Assembly: GCA_022226955.1 (NCBI GenBank) | Contig: CP092079.1 | Span: 761,418 to 825,417 of the forward strand | Direction: 5' to 3' | Origin: Nitrospira sp. | GTDB lineage: Bacteria; Nitrospirota; Nitrospiria; Nitrospirales; Nitrospiraceae | Length of the DNA stretch: 64,000 nucleotides | In this document: one piece after another, positions 25,009-33,411 of the stretch | Layout: the number at the start of each line of letters is the position of its first letter | How positions within the stretch are numbered: position 1 is the first letter of the stretch | The notes under the pieces: generated by a model | Database searches by the model: none | What the model saw: the letters and a program-made list of their open reading frames with translations, nothing else | Told to the model about the DNA's origin: nothing | Program-made: the position numbers and the translations under genes

Positions 25009-25290
25009 TTAGAGCAGGCCGCGCTCGATTTCATGCAGGTAGAGAAAGTTCGGTGCTTTCACGCCTGCGTTTTTTCTAATCTCGACCAGCTCAGGCGACT
25101 CGAAGAAGCGGTGAGCATTATCTAAAGACGACCACTCTGAAAAATGCACAATGCGGTTGGCGTCGCGGTCGTAGCGCAGAAGCTGGTAGCTGATTTCTCC
25201 AGCGGCCTTTCTGATGGCGGCCGCCTGGTCGAAAATCGTTTTCCAGGCTTGGTAGGACTCGACTTCATGAATAATCAACACATATGGCAT
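25009..25290 (-). CDS. Antibiotic biosynthesis monooxygenase (ABM)-like protein
   Basis: A 93-residue dimeric alpha/beta barrel-type protein: VLIIHEVESYQAWKTIFDQAAAIRKAAGE, then the core strand IVHFSEWSSLDNAHRFFESPELVEIRKNAGV, typical of ABM/ferredoxin-like small enzymes. The family includes cofactor-free oxygenases, but many members have no known substrate. It stands next to the 61-residue ORF in the same direction. Confidence 0.72.
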   Translation of the reverse strand: MPYVLIIHEVESYQAWKTIFDQAAAIRKAAGEISYQLLRYDRDANRIVHFSEWSSLDNAHRFFESPELVEIRKNAGVKAPNFLYLHEIERGLL

Positions 25291-25406
25291 GAGGGCTCCA
25301 TGCGCAAAAGACCGGTTCAGATGACTGAGATAGGCCGAGGGCAGTCTACTGCATACCGCGAAGCGGATGCATCATGCCTGTCTGTAGGACGTTGGCTCCA
25401 GATGGA

Positions 25407-25736
25407 TTAGCTGGTGCGTTTCAGCAGTGCGGCGAAGCGTGCGAAGGGTGTGAAGGTTGAAGGGCGGTCCTGCGTCTGGCTTGCCGGGGCTTCATCCGGC
25501 GTGGCGGTTACTTGATGCCGCTGGTGTTCATTGTCATGGCAATAGAGGCAGAGTAATTCCCAGTTGCTGCCATCGGGCGGATTATTGTGATGGTTATGGT
25601 CCTTATGATGGACGGTGAGCTGGCTCAGCTTCTTGCCGTCAAACTCGCGCCCGCAGTGGGCGCAGAGCCACGGGAATAGTTTGAGCGCCTGTTCGCGAAA
25701 GGTCTGTTTCCGTTGAGGCCGGTTGTCCGGTATCAT
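25407..25736 (-). CDS. YajD-like HNH nuclease
   Basis: A 109-residue HNH endonuclease-fold protein. It has the treble-clef zinc cysteines C25-x-x-C28 and C63-x-x-C66, with the HNH catalytic core TVHHKDHNHHNNPPDGSNWELLCLYC. The ATG at 25736 gives the usual YajD N-terminus (MIPDNRPQRKQTFREQALKLFPWLC). The very long open frame that continues upstream to 26393 is not coding. Biological role in this family is not settled. Confidence 0.88.
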   Translation of the reverse strand: MIPDNRPQRKQTFREQALKLFPWLCAHCGREFDGKKLSQLTVHHKDHNHHNNPPDGSNWELLCLYCHDNEHQRHQVTATPDEAPASQTQDRPSTFTPFARFAALLKRTS

Positions 25737-26069
25737 GCGAGCCTCGCAGTGAACAGCAACTCGATACGTATCTATCTTACCGCAAGGCGCAGGAGAAGTC
25801 CTATGCTGGGGCCCACGTTCAGTGAGCTGTCCGGCCCCGCAAGTGGAGCTACCGGTGAATGTGAGCGGTTGCTGTCGAAATGCGAGAGAGAATAGGGACC
25901 GAAGGTCTGTTTCAGCTGCCTTGGGGGAAGGAGGTAATATTTTCCCTTCCCCCAAATTAACTCCTTTGCAGACTCCGTCCGATAAAGTACAATAGCCCCG
26001 CTTCCCACAGCCGACATTTCTCACTTTACATGTATATGTGAAGAAGGCGGTGAACGATGAGAGCGATCT
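25737..26069. other. Divergent intergenic region between HNH nuclease and desaturase
   Basis: About 330 nt without a gene, serving as upstream region of both neighbours. It contains one strong dyad, TTGGGGGAAGG/CCTTCCCCCAA (25921-25931 and 25945-25955) with a 13-nt AT-rich loop. It could be an operator or an RNA hairpin in the desaturase leader; temperature or membrane sensing is possible but unproven. Confidence 0.4.
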
Positions 26070-26930
26070 ATGACTAGACCATCCGGCGATTCCATCAGCG
26101 CGCAGCCTGAATCGGAGACTATTCAATGGGCCACCGCGATCCCGTTTTTTCTTGTTCATCTGATGAGCCTTTGGGCCTTCCAGACGGGCATCAGCATTGA
26201 ACTGGTTGTGCTGGCTCTTGCCAGTTATTACCTGAGGATGCTGGCCATCACCGCGGGGTATCACCGCTACTTTTCCCACCGCTCCTATAAAACTAGCCGG
26301 GTCTTTCAGTTTCTTTTGGCCGTGCTGGCCATGACGTCGGCGCAGAAGGGGGTGTTGTGGTGGGCCGCCCACCATCGGCATCATCACAAGCATTCCGATC
26401 AGGCATTAGATCGCCACTCTCCAGTGCAGCGAGGGTTCTGGTACTCCCATGTCGGCTGGCTGTTGACCAACGAATCCGATGAGACCGAGTTCGCCATCGT
26501 GAAGGACTTGGCGAAATATCCGGAGCTGCGCCTGCTCAACCGGTTTCACTATGTGCCGCCCTTTTTGTACGCGCTGCTGATTTACGCGATTTGGGGGTTC
26601 CCGGGGCTCATCTGGGGATTCTTCATTTCCACGACGATGCTCTATCACTGCACGTTCTTTATCAACTCGCTGACCCACATTATCGGTCGTGTGCGATACG
26701 ACTCCCGCGATGGCAGCCGAAATAGCTTTATTCTGGCGATTCTCTGTTGCGGGGAAGGCTGGCACAACAACCATCACTACTACCAATCGTCGGTCAATCA
26801 GGGATGGCGCTGGTGGGAGATCGACTTTTCCTATTACTTGTTGGTCGTGCTGTCCTGGTTCCGGATTGTATGGGATCTCCGAACCGTTCCCGATCACATC
26901 AAGAACAATACCTACGCTCCTAGCAGCTAG
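26070..26930 (+). CDS. Acyl-lipid/acyl-CoA desaturase (delta-9 type)
   Basis: A 286-residue membrane di-iron desaturase. The three histidine boxes are HRYFSH (65-70), HHRHHH (101-106) and HNNHH (about 231-235), which together bind the two iron atoms. Four membrane-spanning helices fit the hydrophobic segments. It introduces a double bond into saturated fatty acyl chains to adjust membrane fluidity. The gene stands alone and converges with the RNB exoribonuclease gene. A dyad in its upstream region may regulate it. Confidence 0.95.
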   Translation: MTRPSGDSISAQPESETIQWATAIPFFLVHLMSLWAFQTGISIELVVLALASYYLRMLAITAGYHRYFSHRSYKTSRVFQFLLAVLAMTSAQKGVLWWAAHHRHHHKHSDQALDRHSPVQRGFWYSHVGWLLTNESDETEFAIVKDLAKYPELRLLNRFHYVPPFLYALLIYAIWGFPGLIWGFFISTTMLYHCTFFINSLTHIIGRVRYDSRDGSRNSFILAILCCGEGWHNNHHYYQSSVNQGWRWWEIDFSYYLLVVLSWFRIVWDLRTVPDHIKNNTYAPSS

Positions 26931-26978
26931 ATACTCCAAGGGCGTTCCGCGGCGCGGTCGATCTTTTGCGCGTGGCAC

Positions 26979-28439
26979 TCACATGCCGATTTTTGAAAAA
27001 TCGATATGTCCACGCTCAACGTTTGTGCTCACGAGTTGTACGTGCAGCCGGTCTCCCACGTCGATGCCGTTCGCACCCGTCGTCAGCTTCCCTTCCACCG
27101 GCGGATCCAGGATCCGTACCCAGGTACCCTTGTCTGAGGCGCCTGTCACAATTGCGTCGAACCGTTGCCCGATCATCGGCTCCAGCAAGAGGGCGGCGGC
27201 GGATTTCCGAAGCTGCCGCTCGACCCGCTCGGCATCGTCTTCCTTCTCTGTGCAGTGGCCGGCCAGATACTCTAATTCATCGAGGCGATAGGGGGACGGC
27301 GAGCCGGCCAGCGCCGCCTTGACCAATCGCTGCGTGATCAGGTCGGGGAAGCGCCGGTTGGGCGCGGTGGAGTGGGTGTAGCCCTTGACGGCAAGGCCAA
27401 AATGCTCCGGTGCGCCGTCCAGCGAACGGTCGAGGACATATTCGCCCCGGCCGATCAGTTTCACAATCGACAGGGACAGATCCGGGAATCTGAGAGGATC
27501 GACTTGCTGCTGTTTGACGAGGAACGCTTCGAGCGCCTGAGAGTTTGGTTCTCCCGGCAAGGATTCGCCCCAGCCAGCCGCGACCTCGACGATCCGTTGC
27601 CAGCGGTCAGGCGAGCGGAGTATGCGGCGGAATGACGGCACGCCTTTGCTTTTCAAATAGGCCGCTGTGGCCTGGTTGGCCGCAATCATGAAATCTTCGA
27701 TCAATTCCTTCGCGCGGTTCTTCTCCTCGACTCTGAGGGCCGTCAGCATCTCATCTTGAAAGACCGCGTGCGGCTCAATCGTTTCAAGGCTGAGCGCGCC
27801 ATGCTTGTGTCGCCGGGCTTTGAGCCGTTGCGCCACTCGATCTTGCAGGCGAAGCTGAGCGTCAAGCCCTGGCACGGCTGTCATCCGTTCGGGCGCCGGT
27901 CCGGCTCCTGTCAGCCACGCCGCCACCGCGTTATACGCTAGCTTGGCATGGTTATGGACTCGAGCTCGGTAGAGGGTGGAGCGGAGCACCGTTCCGTCCT
28001 CCGCAACTGAAAATTCCACGACGAGCGCGAGGCGGTCCTGCCCTTCGCCCAGCGACGTCAGATCCGTCGAGAGTTTTTCCGGCAGCATGGGGAAGAGCTC
28101 GCCGGATGTATAGACGGATGTCGTATTGTGCCGGGCATGCGCATCCAAGGCGGAATCTTTCGGAACCAGCGCGTCCACATCGGCAATCGCGACCAGGATA
28201 TTCACCGACCGGTTCGGTTGCGGCGTCGCGACCGTGAGCTGGTCCAAGTCCCGAGAATCGTCATTGTCGATCGATGCCCACTGCAGCGCCCTCAGATCGC
28301 GCAGGGAAGAAGAGTGATCGGAGGCGGGCGCGTGGATACGGCTTAATTCGGCCATCGAGGCCGCTGAAAATTCCGGCCAGAGGCCGCGTTCGAGCATGGT
28401 GCGACGGGCGATGTTTTTGAGATCTGAACGATTGGTCAT
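26979..28439 (-). CDS. RNB-domain exoribonuclease (RNase II/R family, short form)
   Basis: A 486-residue protein with the RNB catalytic domain: IDNDDSRDLDQLTVA has the metal-binding aspartates, and the C-terminal part carries YTHSTAPNRRFPDLITQRL, the invariant block of RNase II/R. An S1-like segment follows (RFDAIVTGASDKGTWVRILDPPVEG). It degrades RNA 3' to 5'. No cold-shock domains come before RNB, so the N-terminus is shorter than RNase R. This short form is known in several bacterial groups. Single gene. Confidence 0.92.
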   Translation of the reverse strand: MTNRSDLKNIARRTMLERGLWPEFSAASMAELSRIHAPASDHSSSLRDLRALQWASIDNDDSRDLDQLTVATPQPNRSVNILVAIADVDALVPKDSALDAHARHNTTSVYTSGELFPMLPEKLSTDLTSLGEGQDRLALVVEFSVAEDGTVLRSTLYRARVHNHAKLAYNAVAAWLTGAGPAPERMTAVPGLDAQLRLQDRVAQRLKARRHKHGALSLETIEPHAVFQDEMLTALRVEEKNRAKELIEDFMIAANQATAAYLKSKGVPSFRRILRSPDRWQRIVEVAAGWGESLPGEPNSQALEAFLVKQQQVDPLRFPDLSLSIVKLIGRGEYVLDRSLDGAPEHFGLAVKGYTHSTAPNRRFPDLITQRLVKAALAGSPSPYRLDELEYLAGHCTEKEDDAERVERQLRKSAAALLLEPMIGQRFDAIVTGASDKGTWVRILDPPVEGKLTTGANGIDVGDRLHVQLVSTNVERGHIDFSKIGM

Positions 28440-28622
28440 AGGTCCCTCAGGATAATGTGAGCCTGCAATGAATCGCGAGAGATATGTATGGGTCTAGCTA
28501 TACCATGAACGCGGCATGCATGGCGGCGTTCTTTCTGTCGTGCGTCGGTTGACTGCCTGCCGGTGCCGGCGTACGATCACCATCTATTCATGCCGACGCT
28601 ATCCGTACCAGAGGAGGTTCAC

Positions 28623-28868
28623 GTGGAGAATCGCAACGAAGATCAGTCGGTCCTCAATCACATTCAGCGTCTCGTCGAAGAAGAGCATCGATTGCACGAA
28701 CTCAAAGCGCAGCCTAAATCCGATGGGAAGCGGCTCGCGCAAGTGCAGGTTGAGTTGGACCAGTGCTGGGATCTCCTGCGGCAGCGACGCGCCCTTCGCG
28801 ATGTCGGGCAGAATCCGAACGAAGCGAAGGTTCGTCCGCCGGAGGTCGTCGAGAATTATGAACAGTAG
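28623..28868 (+). CDS. DUF2630 family protein
   Basis: An 81-residue coiled-coil protein of the DUF2630 family: LNHIQRLVEEEHRLHEL, then LAQVQVELDQCWDLLRQRRALRDVGQNPNEAKVRPPEVVENYEQ, the family core end to end. I chose the GTG at 28623 because GAGGAGG lies just upstream. Function is unknown. Confidence 0.85.
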   Translation: MENRNEDQSVLNHIQRLVEEEHRLHELKAQPKSDGKRLAQVQVELDQCWDLLRQRRALRDVGQNPNEAKVRPPEVVENYEQ

Positions 28869-29260
28869 GCCGGAAGGGAAACGTGGAGTGAATGCCTGTC
28901 CGGCATGGATGCGGTTGTGTCGTACCGAGCCTCTCAACGAATGACGTGATCTCTACAAGCCGTGCGGGAAGACCGTCTTTCCGTACGGTGCCTGATCGCT
29001 GCCCGCGTGCGATGATCGTCCTATCCGCACTGTGCGGAGCGAGCGAAACCACTCATAGCATGAAAAGTTGCATGGCCGTCGGCGTCGCAATGCCATGGAA
29101 CCTACGCGAGAGGCCTGCATTCTTCCGCCGCTCTTTGTTTTTTTATCCTTGGAAAGAAGGCCTGTCATTTGCAATGAGAGGGTGTGGCCGGTTGCGGAGA
29201 ATATATCGCCGTTGACAGCGGTATGATCTGGCAGGGGGATTTTGCGTGAAAGGAACAGGT
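28869..29260. other. Intergenic region, no gene seen
   Basis: About 390 nt with no plausible gene or strong hairpin. A TTGACA (29212-29217) upstream of the next gene has no matching -10 at a suitable distance. Nothing else stands out. Confidence 0.4.
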
Positions 29261-29617
29261 ATGAAAATCTGTGTGGTGTTGGCGATGGCCACGATGCTGC
29301 TGGTGCCCTCACTCAGCGATGCCCGTTGCCGGTCTTTGGCCGAGAGCGCCAGTATGGGGAGCGAATACGGCACCTTCCCGCTCTATCCGGCTGAACAGAT
29401 GGTCGAGGCCGGTCAGAAGCGCGACAGTGTGGCGCTTCAATGGGCTGGGTACGGTCTCGGAGTCCCGCTGTTCATTGTGGCGATCCCATTCGGCATGGTT
29501 GGAGCCGGTGTCGGCGCCGCGTCGCATCCATGGACGACCTGTCTGGAAACAGAAGGCCGATTGCCGATGGCAGAGGTTCAGCACACCGCGGCTCAGCGGC
29601 CGCCGCTTCAGGAATGA
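29261..29617 (+). CDS. Small exported hypothetical protein
   Basis: A 118-residue protein with signal peptide MKICVVLAMATMLLVPSLSDA and a central glycine-rich hydrophobic segment (YGLGVPLFIVAIPFGMVGAGVGAA) that could insert in a membrane. AAAGGAAC precedes the ATG. No family recognised. It converges with the DUF393 gene through a shared hairpin. Confidence 0.6.
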   Translation: MKICVVLAMATMLLVPSLSDARCRSLAESASMGSEYGTFPLYPAEQMVEAGQKRDSVALQWAGYGLGVPLFIVAIPFGMVGAGVGAASHPWTTCLETEGRLPMAEVQHTAAQRPPLQE

Positions 29618-29652
29618 GCCTGCCTGAGTATTGAACTAATCGGCAGGCATTC
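29612..29652. terminator. Bidirectional hairpin between convergent genes
   Basis: GCCTGCC (29618-29624) pairs with GGCAGGC (29642-29648), extended by GAAT/ATTC (29612-29615 and 29649-29652) past a 2-nt bulge. It covers the end of one gene and the start of the other's 3' flank. Without a U-run it is a candidate terminator only. Confidence 0.45.
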
Positions 29653-30079
29653 ACCGCTCCTCGTGCCTTTCCGACGGTCGCTCCAACTGATCGACTTTCC
29701 CCATCCACTTGTACCGGTGGAGCGCCACAAAGTCGTAGACGGCATCGCGAAGAGGGCGCGGGATAACGATGAAACCGTAGAACAACGGCCAGAGGCCCGA
29801 CAACTGCTTTGCGATTCGCAGCGCAGCCGTGGATTTGGTAAAGACTTGCGTGCGTTCGAGCAGCAGAAAGGTCTCGAAATTGTCCGGGGATAGTTGAAGC
29901 TCTCGCAGTATTAGACGCGCCGGTTGAGATTGCAGTGTCTCAAGTCTGAAGGTGCCGTGAGGAGTACGATTGGTGACAAACCTCACCCACACGTTGCACC
30001 AATTGCAGACGCCGTCATACACGATGACCCGTTCATGCGCGGTCCACTCATGGAGTGCTGGATCGATTTTCTGCGCCAT
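29651..30079 (-). CDS. DCC1-like (DUF393) thiol-disulfide oxidoreductase
   Basis: A 142-residue protein of the DCC/DUF393 family, a thioredoxin-fold group named after the motif D-x-x-C-x-x-C, here YDGVCNWCNVWVRF with Cys25 and Cys28. The ATG at 30079 has AGGAAGG six bases upstream, better than the longer frame. Later blocks (TKSTAALRIAKQLSGLWPLFYGFIVIPRPLRDAVYDFVALHRYKW) fit the family. Members are presumed thiol-disulfide exchange enzymes; the substrate is unknown. Confidence 0.9.
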   Translation of the reverse strand: MAQKIDPALHEWTAHERVIVYDGVCNWCNVWVRFVTNRTPHGTFRLETLQSQPARLILRELQLSPDNFETFLLLERTQVFTKSTAALRIAKQLSGLWPLFYGFIVIPRPLRDAVYDFVALHRYKWMGKVDQLERPSERHEER

Positions 30080-30115
30080 CCATCGCCTTCCTGTGCCGAG
30101 TCCGCACCTGTTCAT

Positions 30116-30592
30116 TCATCAATGCAGAGACATTGTATCCATGAGAGACCGGTTGGGTCCATGCTGTTCGAGGGATGTGAAATGGGATACCTGCACAGCG
30201 GGGCATTTCCCAACTCAGCTCATAATGGAAATGTCTTTGAGGAATTAAAATCTTAACTGAACATTCTGAAGATGATCGATCAGGATGTTGAAGTACGAAG
30301 AAAGCCTGCCCATCTTCCTGCCACGTTGACGCCGAGCGAATAAGCGCCGGTCTTGTTCTCCCACATGCCGTGCAATTCAGCGTACTCCCGTTCTTGTCTT
30401 TCACCAGGGTAGAACTGCTTAGTTCAGTTTCTCTTCGACAAAAACTGCAAAGAGGGCGGCGCGGTCGTTCGATTTATTCGTACGGTCGGCGTATGCTTTT
30501 CGCGAAACGGTGGGCGGGTTCAGGCCGGGATGGCTTATGGGTCCGGTTGAGACGCGGGGCAACAATGCGCGCCTCAGAAAGGTGGGTGCAGC
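30116..30592. other. Intergenic region, no secure gene
   Basis: About 480 nt. A minus-strand fragment near 30290-30400 reads EYAELHGMWENKTGAYSLGV in one frame and could be the tail of a decayed gene, but no start or family can be shown. Confidence 0.3.
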
Positions 30593-31189
30593 ATGATGGG
30601 GAAAGGCTTTCTCAGCGGTCTCGTCGTCGGCGCGGTGGCGACCATCCTGTTCAGCCAGTGGGTGTTCACTGCCGCAGGCAAAGAGGCGGGGACGGTTCCC
30701 TGTGTGCCAGCCGACAAAGTTGCCGAGTATGTGCATAGCGTGATTCAAGCCGACCGGGAGTTCTACACCACCGACATTGTGGAACGGATGCAGTTGCGGG
30801 GGATCGTCTTTGCCTCGGAACATTGGAGAGAAACCGCGAGGCTGCCCCTTCCCGCGCAGTTCTTGCTCGAATCGGGGCGGCTCGTTTCGCAGCAGCGCAA
30901 CGGGGTTCGGTTCCGGCTGATCAGCGATTGGGCGATCAATAAGACGAATCGCCCGGCCACTGAGTTTGAGCGGGCAGGCCTGACGGAAATCTTATTGAAT
31001 CCCGACCGCCCCTATACCAGTGTGACGACCGAAGGGGGACAGCCGGTTTTCCAGGCATTGTACCCGGACAAGGCGGTGTCGCAGACTTGTGTCAGTTGTC
31101 ACAATGCGCATCCCAATAGTCCGAAGAAAGATTTTAAACCGCATGATGTGATGGGCGGAATCCTGTTAACCCTTCCGCTTCCCCATTAA
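30593..31189 (+). CDS. DUF3365 (Tll0287-like) c-type heme protein
   Basis: A 198-residue exported protein of the DUF3365 family, with an N-terminal hydrophobic helix (residues 5-25) and one CxxCH heme site, CVSCHNAHPNSPKKDFK, around residue 166. The Tll0287-like structure is PAS-like with a heme c. Other conserved blocks are EFYTTDIVERMQ and FRLISDWAINKTNRPATEFERAGL. Roles proposed for the family are redox or gas sensing. AAGGTGGG precedes the ATG. It is 11 nt from the next gene and probably cotranscribed. Confidence 0.88.
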   Translation: MMGKGFLSGLVVGAVATILFSQWVFTAAGKEAGTVPCVPADKVAEYVHSVIQADREFYTTDIVERMQLRGIVFASEHWRETARLPLPAQFLLESGRLVSQQRNGVRFRLISDWAINKTNRPATEFERAGLTEILLNPDRPYTSVTTEGGQPVFQALYPDKAVSQTCVSCHNAHPNSPKKDFKPHDVMGGILLTLPLPH

Positions 31190-31200
31190 GGAGAGTCTCT

Positions 31201-31989
31201 ATGCCGGATATGGTTCACGTGCAGTGTATGAATCAGAACACCTATCTTGGGCAGCTCATCAAGCAATGCGCCCGGATCGACCAGTCTATTGAGCAGGGGG
31301 GAACGGTCACTATCAATCTGAGTGACGGCGACCGATCGATTGTCCTTAAGGTCAGCCGTGACCAGGTCGTCGAGCAGGCGGCACCACTGCCGCGTTCCTT
31401 GACAGGAAAAACTCCGACATTGGCCGATAACGAGAGCCTCGTGGCCATGGCCACGAATTCGTTCAGCTTCGACATCGGCGAAGCGAATCGGAATATTTCC
31501 ACCAGTGAGATTCACGCACAGTTTACGAAGGCGGCTGCATCGACCCAAGCAGGCGACGCCAAGGCGGCGTTGCGTCCGGCAATGGAGTTGCTCGAGCCGG
31601 CCGTGACGTACCGAAGTCCCGATTGGATCGTGCTCGCCGATTGTCAGTATGCGGCGTTGGATGGATTCACGGTGACGGTCAAGCAAGGTTTCAAGACCGA
31701 TCTGGCCAGCATTCCACGGTTGCTCTGGGGCGTGATCGCATCGTTTGAACTCTCGCTGGCTGCGCCTATCGTACACGATTTGATCTACCGGGCGGGCGGA
31801 ATTGTAGCCTTGCCTGACGGAGAGGTGTTACCCGTCGGTACGCGTTTCGAGCGAAAAGAGGCCGACGATCTCTTTCTGGAATTGATGACGCGCAGCAAGA
31901 TCGGCTATTGGAAGCGTAACGTGGCCTACCTGGCCGTCCGCGCGTTCGGCGGATCGTCGTGGCAGCAAGATCGGGCGCAGGAGTCCTGA
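31201..31989 (+). CDS. DUF1353 protein with unique N-terminal extension
   Basis: A 262-residue protein. The C-terminal 120 residues are DUF1353, with GFKTDLASIPRLLWG, PIVHDLIYRAGG, ERKEADDLFLELMTRSKIG and RNVAYLAVRAFGG, which often appears in phage or accessory loci. The N-terminal 120 residues have no family I know (TVTINLSDGDRSIVLKVSRDQVV is beta-rich). It follows the heme protein gene by 11 nt, with AAGGAG before its ATG. Function unknown. Confidence 0.8.
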   Translation: MPDMVHVQCMNQNTYLGQLIKQCARIDQSIEQGGTVTINLSDGDRSIVLKVSRDQVVEQAAPLPRSLTGKTPTLADNESLVAMATNSFSFDIGEANRNISTSEIHAQFTKAAASTQAGDAKAALRPAMELLEPAVTYRSPDWIVLADCQYAALDGFTVTVKQGFKTDLASIPRLLWGVIASFELSLAAPIVHDLIYRAGGIVALPDGEVLPVGTRFERKEADDLFLELMTRSKIGYWKRNVAYLAVRAFGGSSWQQDRAQES

Positions 31990-32243
31990 GATCTGTCGGA
32001 GGTATCGAGACACAGCTGGCGGTATATTGAAGGCGAGATCGAGCGACATTCGAATTCTGTTTCAGGATCGCGGAATAGGGATTGCTTGTTCAGCGCCATC
32101 GATTTCGGTGTACGGTGACGAGGCGAACGAGCAATTAGGCAAGGCTGGGCTTGAGGGCGGCCGTGAGTGCGCCGAGCACGGTTGCAGTCGGCATGGAGAG
32201 GCCGCGCCAGATCGTACCTAGGAGAGTTGTCTGGAGGAGTGTC

Positions 32244-33170
32244 ATGCGGATACTTGTGCTGGGGGCCGGCGGCGTTGGAGGCTATTTTGGAGGGAGATTG
32301 GCAGCGGCCGGTGTCGACATTCGGTTTTTGGTCAGGCCATCGCGGGCTGAATCGCTGGCTCGGCAGGGATTGGTTATCGTCAGTCCGCTCGGCGATCTCC
32401 GCATCCCGGTCGAAACACTGACGGCGGTGGAGTCTTCGTTCGATGCGGTGCTGCTGGCTTGTAAGGCGTACAGCCTTGATGATGCGATAGAAACCATCGC
32501 GCCAGCAGTCGGGCCGTCTACGATGATTTTGCCGCTCCTCAACGGAGTGCGCCATCTCGATATCCTCGATGCCCGATTTGGCCGGGAAAGTGTTTTGGGC
32601 GGGCTATGCCATATCGGTGTGATGGTGAATGCGTCTGGAGAAGTTCAGCATCTCAATACACTGCAACGCTTCGTTCTTGGCGCGCGATCGCCAGGACAGG
32701 CTGCGGCAGTGGCGGTGTTCCATCGCGTCGTGCAACGCAGTGGATTCGAGACGGTCTTAAGCGGCGCTATTATGCAAGAGATGTGGGAGAAGTTTACCTT
32801 CCTCGCGACGTATGCCGGCATGACCACGCTCATGCAGGCGCCTGTCGGCGCAATTTTGGCGGCTGGAGAAGGCGAGGCCATCATGCGCGAGATGCTGGAG
32901 GAGTGTACTGCCACGGCTACGGCCAGTGGCTTCGCGCCACGCCGGGAGGCGATGGCGCAGATGATCTCCTCTTTGACCGAGCGTGGGTCTAGGGGAACCG
33001 CGTCGATGTTTCGCGACATGATACGTAACGGCCAGACCGAGCATGAACATATCATTGGCGACATGCTCGCCCGTGCGCGTGCGGCGCAAGTGTCTGCGCC
33101 GTTGCTGCGGATCAGCCTGGCGAACATGCAAGCCTATGAATCGAAGCGTTCCGAAACGGTTATGCCATGA
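32244..33170 (+). CDS. panE: 2-dehydropantoate 2-reductase (ketopantoate reductase) family protein
   Basis: A 308-residue NADP-dependent reductase: Rossmann start MRILVLGAGGVGGYFGGRLAAAG, LLACKAY, LPLLNGV and a C-terminal catalytic block KFTFLATYAGMTTL, with the conserved Lys, and SMFRDMIRNGQTEHEHIIGDML. It would reduce 2-dehydropantoate to pantoate for coenzyme A, although paralogues in this family can use other ketoacids. I use the ATG at 32244, with GGAGGAG upstream. Confidence 0.88.
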   Translation: MRILVLGAGGVGGYFGGRLAAAGVDIRFLVRPSRAESLARQGLVIVSPLGDLRIPVETLTAVESSFDAVLLACKAYSLDDAIETIAPAVGPSTMILPLLNGVRHLDILDARFGRESVLGGLCHIGVMVNASGEVQHLNTLQRFVLGARSPGQAAAVAVFHRVVQRSGFETVLSGAIMQEMWEKFTFLATYAGMTTLMQAPVGAILAAGEGEAIMREMLEECTATATASGFAPRREAMAQMISSLTERGSRGTASMFRDMIRNGQTEHEHIIGDMLARARAAQVSAPLLRISLANMQAYESKRSETVMP

Positions 33171-33411
33171 TGTCTCTGTGCTCGGCGGCTTGGTTCAATG
33201 GCTTGTATGGAAGTAACGATTTTCAGCGCTTCCTCCTCGCTGTCGACTGAACGAACCATTCCGATGATGTGATTGGAGCAGCCGGCGCTGTTGTGAAGCC
33301 GTCGATCATATCGTCGCCATTGCAGGCGAGACATGCGGTGAATACATCGTCATCCGCAGGATGAGTGTCGTTTCATTCTCGACCGGAGATCGAATGCACG
33401 GGGGCATCCGG
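33171..33411. other. Convergent intergenic region between panE and pyk
   Basis: About 240 nt without a gene; no clear terminator seen. An Ile/Arg-rich frame on the minus strand is not convincing. Confidence 0.35.

Noticed and set aside
25737..26393. Upstream continuation of the HNH nuclease frame (total 328 codons)
   Set aside because: It would run into the desaturase gene on the opposite strand; the HNH family N-terminus fits the ATG at 25736.
29212..29217. TTGACA upstream of the small exported gene
   Set aside because: No -10-like hexamer at 16-18 bp spacing.
30048..30404. A 118-codon minus-strand ORF
   Set aside because: Overlaps the start of the DUF393 gene in another frame; no motif. 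Another frame in the same place looks slightly more protein-like, so neither is secure.
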